Source: Euryarchaeota archaeon UBA229
Lineage (GTDB): Archaea; Thermoplasmatota; Poseidoniia; Poseidoniales; Poseidoniaceae
Assembly: GCA_002505355.1 (NCBI GenBank)
Contig: DAUW01000041.1
Span: 1 to 8,845 of the forward strand
DNA: 8,845 nt
Reading direction: 5' to 3'
Shown: in pieces, positions 1 through 6,118 of the stretch
Layout: every line of letters starts with the position of its first letter
How positions within the stretch are numbered: position 1 is the stretch's first letter
Program-made: the position numbers and the translations under genes
The notes under the pieces: generated by a model
The model's input: only the letters and a program-made list of their open reading frames with translations
The model's database searches: none
Told to the model about the DNA's origin: nothing

Positions 1-31
1 CCTTTTGATAGTTAATCGTTCACCGCAACAC

Positions 32-3000
32 ATGGTCAACCAAGGGGGAAGTCCATCGCGTTCTAGTAGAACTGCATTTTTCCTTGTTAGTTTAATGCTG
101 GTTGCCTTGTTACCAATGATAGCGACTCCGGTTTCTGCTGCACCCAGCATCAGCCTTTACGTTACACCAGGCGCTCAAACCGTGAATCCGGGAGATTCTG
201 GTGAATATACTGTCAGAGTGACAAACACGGGGTCTGACCCAGTAACCGTGAATCTCCAAGCTAGTAACGAACCGGGGGAAGACTGTAACGGCTTTTCGTC
301 GACAATTGGTCAAATACCTGGCCAAATAGATGCCGGGGCTAGTGAAGAGACCACAATGAACGTCACTGTAGGGCAAACAGTTGAGCCGGATACTGCTTGT
401 GACACTACTGTTACAGCAACAATTACCGCAGTGATTGGAGCACCTGCAGCGGAAATCCCAGAACCGTCGACTCAAACGGTGACAACAACCGCCGGAGACG
501 GCTCGGGTAGCGCCTTTTGGGGCGTCGATTTGTATTTTGACGGGGTCGAAGACCGCAACCAAAAAACGTTGACCTACACTGGCTCTTCATCAATACTAAC
601 CTATTCCATAACAGTTGAGAATACTGGTCAACAGAATTCAACGACGGTCAACCTCACAATAGATGAGCGCGATGATAGCGGGTGCGGTAATGCCGGCGAT
701 CTTACGGCTGAGTTGAGCGATACAACAGTCACTTTAGACTCGGAAGATACTGAAACTATCACAGTCGATGTTGAAGTGCCAGATGGCCAAGAAGCCGACG
801 ATTACTGCTGGGAGGTTACCGGCACTGTGACAACACCCAACCCAACAGAGGAAATATCTGATACTGTGGATTTAGAACTAGAAGTACCGGTTCTGAAAGA
901 GTGTTCAATGTCGCTTTCACGTTCGACACTGACTCTCAATCCCGAGCAAGAGGGAACCCTCTCGGTTACGTTGACCAATGATGGCAACAGCGACTGGTCA
1001 GTTTCGATGTCGAGAACCGGTGAACGGGCAAGTTGGGTGTCGTTTGATGGACCATCGAGCGGAGTTTTACCTTACGGGGATGGTTCAGGAACCAAGACTT
1101 TCGATCTAATTGTTGTGCCAGATGATTCTGAAAATGCAGGTTCCTCTAACTCTATTAATATTCAAGCAAAAGATGGTAATACTGTCAAGTGCAGTCAAGT
1201 GCTGTCGATTGTACTTGGTCAGTCATTTGGCGCCCAATTGAGCTTAGCCACAAGTTCACTTGGACCAATCGAGCCCGGCGAAAATAGGACCTCATCACTC
1301 ACTGTTACCAACACAGGTAATGGGCAGGATAACCTGCGAATCACGGTTTCAACAGCCCCTTCTGGATGGGGTGTTCAACTTGAACAGTCTACCGTGACAG
1401 TCAACAGCCGTCATGGCTCAGGTAAATCAGCAAATGTTCAGTACTCAGTCAGTGTTCCACTCGACGCATTGGCAACCGAGAGTATTGAACTGACATTCTC
1501 TGTTTTGCCGGCTGGTGGTGGTGCGGCATATCAAACCAAGATTTTGACCGTGACCGTTAGCGAAACCCACGGTATGGCAACAAGTTCGATCATCCCAATT
1601 GACGATAACGGATTTATTTCTCAGACAGGCGATTACAATGACATACTAGTATTCCCTATTCAAGTAGAAAATCTCGGAAATAACGACGATGTATTCCGAT
1701 TCTACACCAAACAACAACGACCATCATCCGGAACAAATTGGGACATTTCCTTTTCTGATTCACAAGCCAATTCTCAAACGGAGTTCAACATCCCTGCACG
1801 GCAAACCATTGTCATTAATGTTAACGTGTTGGTGCCCAACGTCGGCAATTACAACTACAATGATATCATTATCGAAGTAACCAATCTGGAACATTCAACC
1901 AATGCAGATGAGAACGATGATGGCTTACCAGACAACAAGGCACAATTTAGTATTCGAGCAATTAAAAATAACATCACTTTCATTATGGACGCAAGATTTG
2001 GTGACGGAGAGTATGATTCTGTAACCATCGATAACAAGGCTGCTTCCACGGTGCTGGCTCCAGAAGGGGTAATGAGCTTTGAATTCTGGATTGAAAATAT
2101 CGGGACACCGCAGGCAATTCCCGGCGGACTTAGAAGTGATTCAGCAGTTATTGATATCAATGGCTTGGAAGGAATTGCCACAAGACAGATACTTATTGAT
2201 GGCGAATTGTATGATGAAAGTATCCCAATTACCACAAAATTCGGTATTTTCAATTTGACTACTCAAACATATCTTACTTATGATGATGGAAGTCTAATAC
2301 TTGCCGAATCTACAGCGGATATGGAATTGTTTATGGATGCTGAGAATATTTCCATTGATGGCAAGGAAATAAGAAAATTCAAACAGAAAGTTACCGTCAT
2401 TGTTGAGGTAAATCCAACAGCGCAAACTGGCGACGCCGGAGTACTCGAGATAGTTGTCTTTAGTCAGGATAACGCGGCCGACAGAACCTCAGGTAGAATT
2501 ATACTTAATTTGGAAGTTCAAACCATCTATGACATACAATTTGGCACAGATGTGGACTTATATCACGACATTGAGTACCCTGATAAAGCGACCATACCTG
2601 TGACTATTGTTAACAATGGTAATACCCGCACAGAGTTCATCATCTACACTCCTGAAGGCTTCCGTGGATGGTCTATCCTGCTTGAAGAAGACAATACCGA
2701 ATGTAAGGCTTACAATGAACACCTCAAATGCACTTTAGACACTGGGGCTTCAACAGAGATTTTGGTAAATGTCAGGCCACCAAACAATGCTGAAATTAAA
2801 GACAATTACACCTTCACATTATCTGTAGAACCAGTGGTCGATGGAGAGCCGATGATCGTTGGTAGAGAGAACATTGAAATCTCTGTTTTGGGAGAGCCGG
2901 ATGAAGGCCTGCTTGGCCTTGGTTTATCGCAAGAAGAGATTGCCAGCGGCGTATACGTCATTGTTGGGTTCCTATTTATCGGCTTACTATACCGCACAGT

Positions 3001-3040
3001 AAGGCCAACAATTGCTCAGCTTTTTGGTCGCAAAAAGTAA
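32..3040 (+). CDS. Large secreted, membrane-anchored protein with repeated Ig-like (NEW3/CARDB-like) domains
   Basis: About 1002 residues from the ATG at 32. This start gives a clean signal peptide: a polar/basic n-region ending SSR, a hydrophobic stretch at about residues 14-31, and a VSA-A cleavage-like site near residue 36. A TTG at 5 in frame would add nine residues, and the frame is open to the window edge. After the signal come about seven beta-rich domains, each with the pattern 'V-x-N-x-G-(N/S)' typical of NEW3/CARDB-like folds: near residues 45-125, 185-270, 290-390, 403-505, 535-610, 680-780 and 850-950. Domains 1, 2, 3 and 7 each carry two cysteines (85/123, 218/259, 291/387, 891/900), suggesting one disulfide per domain. 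A DxNxDGLPD loop at residues 626-634 looks like a thrombospondin type-3 calcium site. A single membrane helix (about 973-990) and a short basic tail ending RKK anchor the C-terminus, so the bulk should face outside. The function is not known; a cell-surface or adhesion/envelope role is only inferred. It is separated from the nuo operon by 136 bases and has no evident link to it. Confidence 0.85.
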   Translation: MVNQGGSPSRSSRTAFFLVSLMLVALLPMIATPVSAAPSISLYVTPGAQTVNPGDSGEYTVRVTNTGSDPVTVNLQASNEPGEDCNGFSSTIGQIPGQIDAGASEETTMNVTVGQTVEPDTACDTTVTATITAVIGAPAAEIPEPSTQTVTTTAGDGSGSAFWGVDLYFDGVEDRNQKTLTYTGSSSILTYSITVENTGQQNSTTVNLTIDERDDSGCGNAGDLTAELSDTTVTLDSEDTETITVDVEVPDGQEADDYCWEVTGTVTTPNPTEEISDTVDLELEVPVLKECSMSLSRSTLTLNPEQEGTLSVTLTNDGNSDWSVSMSRTGERASWVSFDGPSSGVLPYGDGSGTKTFDLIVVPDDSENAGSSNSINIQAKDGNTVKCSQVLSIVLGQSFGAQLSLATSSLGPIEPGENRTSSLTVTNTGNGQDNLRITVSTAPSGWGVQLEQSTVTVNSRHGSGKSANVQYSVSVPLDALATESIELTFSVLPAGGGAAYQTKILTVTVSETHGMATSSIIPIDDNGFISQTGDYNDILVFPIQVENLGNNDDVFRFYTKQQRPSSGTNWDISFSDSQANSQTEFNIPARQTIVINVNVLVPNVGNYNYNDIIIEVTNLEHSTNADENDDGLPDNKAQFSIRAIKNNITFIMDARFGDGEYDSVTIDNKAASTVLAPEGVMSFEFWIENIGTPQAIPGGLRSDSAVIDINGLEGIATRQILIDGELYDESIPITTKFGIFNLTTQTYLTYDDGSLILAESTADMELFMDAENISIDGKEIRKFKQKVTVIVEVNPTAQTGDAGVLEIVVFSQDNAADRTSGRIILNLEVQTIYDIQFGTDVDLYHDIEYPDKATIPVTIVNNGNTRTEFIIYTPEGFRGWSILLEEDNTECKAYNEHLKCTLDTGASTEILVNVRPPNNAEIKDNYTFTLSVEPVVDGEPMIVGRENIEISVLGEPDEGLLGLGLSQEEIASGVYVIVGFLFIGLLYRTVRPTIAQLFGRKK
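3020..3037 (+). repeat. AT-rich inverted repeat at the 3' end of the surface-protein gene
   Basis: CTTTTT (3020-3025) and AAAAAG (3032-3037) are perfect reverse complements around a 6-base loop, lying in the last codons of the upstream gene. The stem is weak (five A-T pairs), but the T5 run could itself act as an archaeal-type T-rich termination signal. It is immediately followed by a stronger GC stem at 3042. A role is inferred only; it may simply reflect the Phe/Lys codons at the tail. Confidence 0.3.
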
Positions 3041-3041
3041 G

Positions 3042-3059
3042 TTGGGCGCGTTTGCCCAA
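3042..3059 (+). terminator. Candidate stem-loop terminator after the surface-protein gene
   Basis: TTGGGC (3042-3047) pairs perfectly with GCCCAA (3054-3059) around the 6-base loop GCGTTT, starting two bases after the stop codon. It lies at the end of one transcription unit and before another, which suits a terminator or a 3'-end stabilising hairpin. No long T-run follows, so it is not a classical intrinsic terminator, and archaeal termination depends mainly on T-rich stretches. Confidence 0.35.
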
Positions 3060-3070
3060 TTGTTGAATAC

Positions 3071-3088
3071 GGCCTCAATATGACGGCC
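3071..3088. repeat. Imperfect inverted repeat in the nuoA upstream region
   Basis: GGCCTCA (3071-3077) pairs with TGAcGGCC (3081-3088), leaving one bulged C and a 3-base loop ATA. The pentamer CGGCC also occurs as a direct repeat at 3070 and 3084. It could be a second hairpin of the upstream gene's 3' end or a regulator-binding site for the nuo operon. Nothing else distinguishes these options. Confidence 0.25.
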
Positions 3089-3130
3089 AAAACGTGTTGT
3101 AAATGTGACCGGTTTTCAGGGGTTTGGAAG

Positions 3131-3151
3131 GTGAAAAAAAATCGATAATTT
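3131..3151 (+). promoter_or_regulatory. Possible archaeal promoter (BRE/TATA-like) for the nuo operon
   Basis: The gap 3041-3176 must hold the operon promoter if nuoA is first. The most A+T-rich stretch, GTGAAAAAAAATCGATAATTT, has a purine-rich A-run like a TFB-recognition element followed by a weak TATA-like ATAATT. A start about 25 bases downstream would fall close to 3170, giving a very short leader that would cut into the Shine-Dalgarno sequence. For that reason the placement is uncertain. Confidence 0.25.
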
Positions 3152-3163
3152 GACAAGCCTTAT

Positions 3164-3170
3164 TGAGGGG
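3164..3170 (+). promoter_or_regulatory. Ribosome binding site TGAGGGG supporting the TTG start of nuoA
   Basis: TGAGGGG lies 6 bases before the TTG at 3177. The GAGG core at about this distance matches the GAGG + 7 bases seen before nuoB, nuoD, nuoH and nuoI, so it argues for TTG 3177 as the start. The competing in-frame ATG at 3219 is preceded by a weaker GGGTGA. Confidence 0.55.
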
Positions 3171-3176
3171 TAATCA

Positions 3177-3704
3177 TTGGCTAGATTGCTAAGCGAATGC
3201 TGTGCACTGGGTGAATGGATGTCCGGACTAGAATCAGTGCCGACCGCTTACCTTTCTATCGGCTTTCTAACCGTTGTTGGTATTCTAATGCCATTGACTA
3301 ATTTCATCATCACTTGGGTAGTGAGACCTCGAGTTGACCCGGCGCGTCCGCACATTACCAAATCATATCTCCTCGAGGGTTATGAGCGAGATCATAGCCT
3401 GTATCCAAGAAGGCTCACCACATTTGAGTGTGGCAGTGAACCAGTGGGTGAAGCAATGATTCAATTTCATTTCCAATATTACTGGTATGCGATTATATTC
3501 TTAGTCTTCGATGTCGCTTTCATGTTCTTAGTTCTTGGCGGCATGGTTGCGTCTGATGCTACCGCCCAAGACCTTGCTGACAGTGCCCGTAACGGTGCGG
3601 TTGCCAAAGCTCAAGATGCGTTGTTGGTGTTGTGCGGTTACTTTGCCATAATGTCGCTTGGCGTTTGGTATGTGTTCAGAAAGCGGGGAAGAATCTACAT
3701 TTGA
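3177..3704 (+). CDS. nuoA: NADH-quinone oxidoreductase-like subunit A (complex I)
   Basis: Membrane subunit of the proximal pump arm, contacting NuoH/NuoJ and the quinone cavity. Three membrane helices are visible, at about residues 27-49, 101-122 and 147-167. The conserved FECGSEP (residues 83-89) carries Cys85, the equivalent of the mobile-loop cysteine of NuoA/ND3 (usually YECGFEP). The second helix starts FYLVA-like (YYWYAIIF) and contains FDV (111-113). The acidic residue that usually follows, as in FDVE, is Ala114 here. At 175 residues it is longer than the usual ~120-150: the first loop is expanded, and there is an extra hydrophilic stretch of about 25 residues (123-146) before the third helix. 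A TTG start is chosen for its Shine-Dalgarno; the ATG at 3219 would give 161 residues and is a real alternative. It is first in the operon, and its stop TGA lies inside the nuoB ribosome binding site. Confidence 0.93.
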   Translation: MARLLSECCALGEWMSGLESVPTAYLSIGFLTVVGILMPLTNFIITWVVRPRVDPARPHITKSYLLEGYERDHSLYPRRLTTFECGSEPVGEAMIQFHFQYYWYAIIFLVFDVAFMFLVLGGMVASDATAQDLADSARNGAVAKAQDALLVLCGYFAIMSLGVWYVFRKRGRIYI

Positions 3705-3713
3705 GGTGAAATT
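3702..3713 (+). promoter_or_regulatory. nuoA/nuoB junction: stop codon fused to Shine-Dalgarno
   Basis: TGAGGTGAAATT before the ATG: the nuoA stop TGA overlaps the GAGG(TGA) Shine-Dalgarno and the gap is exactly 9 bases. This suits translational coupling, and it fixes the nuoB start at 3714. Confidence 0.75.
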
Positions 3714-4307
3714 ATGGCAGATACTGGGGAAAATTTTGCGGCTTTCAACAGCCGTGCACTGGTTGAGATAGTTGGTGGAGTTACTGATGAAGCACTCAAG
3801 GTAACGCGAATTAAACAATTTCTCAGCGTCCTTGCTGGTCGTTTCTTCAACTGGGCAGGGCGAAAGTCATTGTTCACTCTCCACTTAGGTATCAAATGCT
3901 GCGCTATTGAGATGGCTGCTGCTGCGACGCCTAGATTTGATGGCGACCGATTCGGCGTACTGTTCCGTTCCTCGCCGCGGCAATCAGATGTGCTGTTAGT
4001 AAACGGGCCTATTTCCAAGAAGTTTGCCGACAAAATCGTTAGGCTGTGGGAACAAATGCCCGAGCCAAAATATTGCATTGCTATGGGCGAATGTGCCATA
4101 TCCGGCGGTCCATACTTCCAATCTTACAACATCTTAGAAGGAGTTGACACCGTTATCCCAGTTGACGTATACATTCCAGGTTGCCCACCGCGACCAGAAG
4201 CCCTAATCGATGGTTTCGGGTTGTTACGTGAGAAGATTATCAGAATTGGTGGGGCCCCCAGCTCGGGTAGAGATTCTGAAAAACCAATTATTGTAGGTGA
4301 TGAGTGA
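3714..4307 (+). CDS. nuoB: NADH-quinone oxidoreductase-like subunit B (complex I, N2 cluster)
   Basis: Peripheral-arm subunit that holds the terminal [4Fe-4S] cluster N2 and passes electrons to quinone at the interface with NuoD. The family's four ligand cysteines are all present: the tandem pair Cys62-Cys63 (KCCAIEM), Cys127 (MGECAISGG) and Cys157 (IPGCPPRPEAL). Other hallmarks are DRFGVLFRSSPRQSD (78-92) and MPEPKY (115-120). The position before Cys127 is Glu, where bacterial NuoB usually has Ser or Ala. Its 197 residues fit the family, with a ~50-residue N-terminal segment that includes an amphipathic stretch. Its stop overlaps the start of nuoC. Confidence 0.97.
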   Translation: MADTGENFAAFNSRALVEIVGGVTDEALKVTRIKQFLSVLAGRFFNWAGRKSLFTLHLGIKCCAIEMAAAATPRFDGDRFGVLFRSSPRQSDVLLVNGPISKKFADKIVRLWEQMPEPKYCIAMGECAISGGPYFQSYNILEGVDTVIPVDVYIPGCPPRPEALIDGFGLLREKIIRIGGAPSSGRDSEKPIIVGDE

Positions 4308-4960
4308 TGGGCATGAAAATCACGCTGGATCAAAATGCTGCTGCAGTTACTGAATGTGCAGATGCTATCAATGACCGATTCAGCGGTAGCGGCATTAATG
4401 CCGATATTATTCAGCACTCAAACGCCAAGAAATATTCGTTCGTCAGAGTTACTACACCACCTCAACACTGGCAAGCATTGGCCAAGTGGATGAAATTCGA
4501 AGTTGGGGTAAATTACTGTTCGATGGTTACCGGCACCCACTACCCAGATGGCGGCGATGAACGAGGATGGGAAGTGGTCTACCACCTATTACGACAGCCA
4601 ATCGTTAACCAGGTTCCAGACACTAATACAGTATTTGTGGCTGAAAAAATGCTTGGCGCTCAGATACCAGTTGAGTTTGAAGTGGTCATAGATTTGCCAA
4701 ACAACGACACACCGTCAGTACCAACAGTCCAACATATTTGGGGTGGTGCAGACTGGAACGAGAAGGAAACATGGGACCTAGTTGGCATAAACTTCGAAGG
4801 CCATGAGAACATGCACAGAGTGCTGAATCCTCACGATAGTCCAGACGGATTTCACCCGTTGCAAAAGCAGCATAAAATACGCTATCACGATTATAATGAG
4901 ATGTATGATGATGCTCAAGGATTCGTTAGAAAACCGGCAGATGAGGGCCGGGTAAAGTGA
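4307..4960 (+). CDS. nuoC: NADH-quinone oxidoreductase-like subunit C (complex I, 30 kDa-type)
   Basis: Peripheral-arm scaffold subunit that packs against NuoD. The family signature is recognisable: NEKETWDLVGINFEGHENMH at about residues 151-170 corresponds to the ERE-x-x-D-x-x-G-I-x-F-x-GH motif, and an earlier block, ERGWEVVYHLL, matches the conserved E-V-x-Y-H-L strand. The usual 'DW-x-G-x-PLRKDY' end is altered to a HDSPDGFHPLQKQHK form followed by an acidic, tyrosine-rich tail. It is not fused to NuoD. The ATG at 4307 overlaps the nuoB stop by one base (TGATG) and lies 6 bases after GGTGA. A GTG at 4304 and an ATG at 4313 are in frame and cannot be excluded. Confidence 0.93.
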   Translation: MGMKITLDQNAAAVTECADAINDRFSGSGINADIIQHSNAKKYSFVRVTTPPQHWQALAKWMKFEVGVNYCSMVTGTHYPDGGDERGWEVVYHLLRQPIVNQVPDTNTVFVAEKMLGAQIPVEFEVVIDLPNNDTPSVPTVQHIWGGADWNEKETWDLVGINFEGHENMHRVLNPHDSPDGFHPLQKQHKIRYHDYNEMYDDAQGFVRKPADEGRVK

Positions 4961-4969
4961 GGAATAGTC
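4958..4969 (+). promoter_or_regulatory. nuoC/nuoD junction: stop codon fused to Shine-Dalgarno
   Basis: TGAGGAATAGTC before the ATG. The stop TGA supplies part of GAGG, with 9 bases from stop to start, the same geometry as the A/B, D/H and H/I junctions although the bases after GAGG differ. Confidence 0.65.
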
Positions 4970-6109
4970 ATGGCACAAATGTGGATTACAATGGGCCCGC
5001 AACACCCAATGACGCACGGGTTGTGGACACTCCGAGTCAAAGTCGATGGTGAGACAGTAGTCGATACCGAGGCTGAATTAGGCTATATTCATCGAGGTGT
5101 TGAAAAAATCTGTGAAGCAAGAGATTTCACTCAGGTTACTCCATACTGCGACCGCCTTTGCTACGTCAGCGCTATGACTTGGTCCAACTCATACATATAT
5201 GCAGCTGAGGATCTGCTAGAAGCAGATGTTCCTGAACGGGCTGAATATATTCGCCTGCTTGCAGCTGAACTACAGCGACTTGCTAGCCATTTGATGTGGC
5301 TTGGCGCATTTGGCCCCGATATCGGAAATTTGACACTTATGACTTGGTGCATGCGAGACAGAGAAATGTTCCTTGATTTATTACAAGAATTAGGTGGCTC
5401 AAGAATGCACTACAATTATCCGCGAATAGGCGGGGTAAAGCGAGATATTCCTATCGGCTTCGCCGACCGTATGATTGCCAAAGTAAAATTATTCGAAAAG
5501 CGCATTGAGGAATACGAAATGATGCTCGATGAATCGACAATATGGCTAGTTAGATTGCAAGGTGTTGGTTATGCAAATGCCGAAGAAATGGTTGAAGCGG
5601 GCGTATCAGGGCCCAACGTTCGTGCCGCCGGAGTAAACTATGACATTCGGTGGGCTCATCCGTACTCGGTATACGATGAGATTGACTGGGAGCCGGCTGT
5701 TGAGAAACCAACCTCGGTGAAAGGAGCCGACTGTTATGACCGATACCGAGTTAGAATCGAGGAGATGCGTCAATCATGCCGTATGCTACTTGACGCTATT
5801 GAGAAGATTCCGGGGGGCAAGAATACCCACTATTCTACTGGTGACGAGATGATTTACACCAAGGCTCCTACTAGAGCACCAGAAGGGGCGACTGGTTTCA
5901 GCAACTACGAGTGTACCCGAGGAGCTTCCCAATTCTACATACAAGGCGGCGGCGAGGGTAGAGGCAAAATGCCTTACCGATTATCGATAAGGTCGCCGAT
6001 GTTCATCACCATTCCATTCGTTGCGAAAACGATGATTGGCTACAAAGTCGCGGACATTCCAGCAATTATGGGAAGTTTTGATCCTTGTATTGGAGAAACC
6101 GATCGCTGA
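4970..6109 (+). CDS. nuoD: NADH-quinone oxidoreductase-like subunit D (complex I, 49 kDa-type, quinone site)
   Basis: Quinone-binding subunit of the peripheral arm, evolutionarily related to the [NiFe]-hydrogenase large subunit. Family blocks in order: MGPQHPMTHG (8-17), ELGYIHRGVEK (36-46), PYCDRLCYVSAM (58-69), ERAEYIR and ELQRLASHLMWLG (89-112), GGSRMHYNYPRIGGV (142-156), GPNVRAAGVNYDIR (214-227), CYDRYRVRIEEM (255-267) and the terminal GSFDPCIGETDR. The quinone-site residues are kept at the family spacing: His16, Tyr65 (49 residues later, as in other complex I enzymes) and Asp117. Cys64 stands where most NuoD have Asp (DRLDY), and Cys373 gives a DPC end like that of hydrogenases; the partner positions of the hydrogenase CxxC motifs are Ser67 and Glu376, so no nickel site is possible. 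A glycine-rich insertion (about 309-334) precedes the conserved PYRLSIRSP block. Length 379 is near normal. nuoH follows after 9 bases, with no nuoE, F or G. Confidence 0.97.
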   Translation: MAQMWITMGPQHPMTHGLWTLRVKVDGETVVDTEAELGYIHRGVEKICEARDFTQVTPYCDRLCYVSAMTWSNSYIYAAEDLLEADVPERAEYIRLLAAELQRLASHLMWLGAFGPDIGNLTLMTWCMRDREMFLDLLQELGGSRMHYNYPRIGGVKRDIPIGFADRMIAKVKLFEKRIEEYEMMLDESTIWLVRLQGVGYANAEEMVEAGVSGPNVRAAGVNYDIRWAHPYSVYDEIDWEPAVEKPTSVKGADCYDRYRVRIEEMRQSCRMLLDAIEKIPGGKNTHYSTGDEMIYTKAPTRAPEGATGFSNYECTRGASQFYIQGGGEGRGKMPYRLSIRSPMFITIPFVAKTMIGYKVADIPAIMGSFDPCIGETDR

Positions 6110-6118
6110 GGTGAAATT
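6107..6118 (+). promoter_or_regulatory. nuoD/nuoH junction: stop codon fused to Shine-Dalgarno
   Basis: TGAGGTGAAATT before the ATG, identical base for base to the nuoA/nuoB junction. The nuoD stop is part of the Shine-Dalgarno, and it fixes the nuoH start at 6119. Confidence 0.75.

Noticed and set aside
110..562. Minus-strand open frame of 150 codons inside the surface-protein gene
   Set aside because: Cys/Arg/Ser-rich translation with no recognisable domain; it is the shadow of a strongly coding plus-strand gene.
1855..2253. Minus-strand open frame of 132 codons
   Set aside because: Lies fully inside the surface-protein gene and has no family features.
3695..4099. Minus-strand open frame of 134 codons opposite nuoB
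   Set aside because: nuoB is certain on the plus strand from its cluster ligands; the opposite frame shows nothing recognisable.
4970..6109. A [NiFe]-hydrogenase large subunit
   Set aside because: Each CxxC motif has lost its second cysteine (Ser67, Glu376), and the quinone-site His16, Tyr65 and Asp117 of complex I are present.
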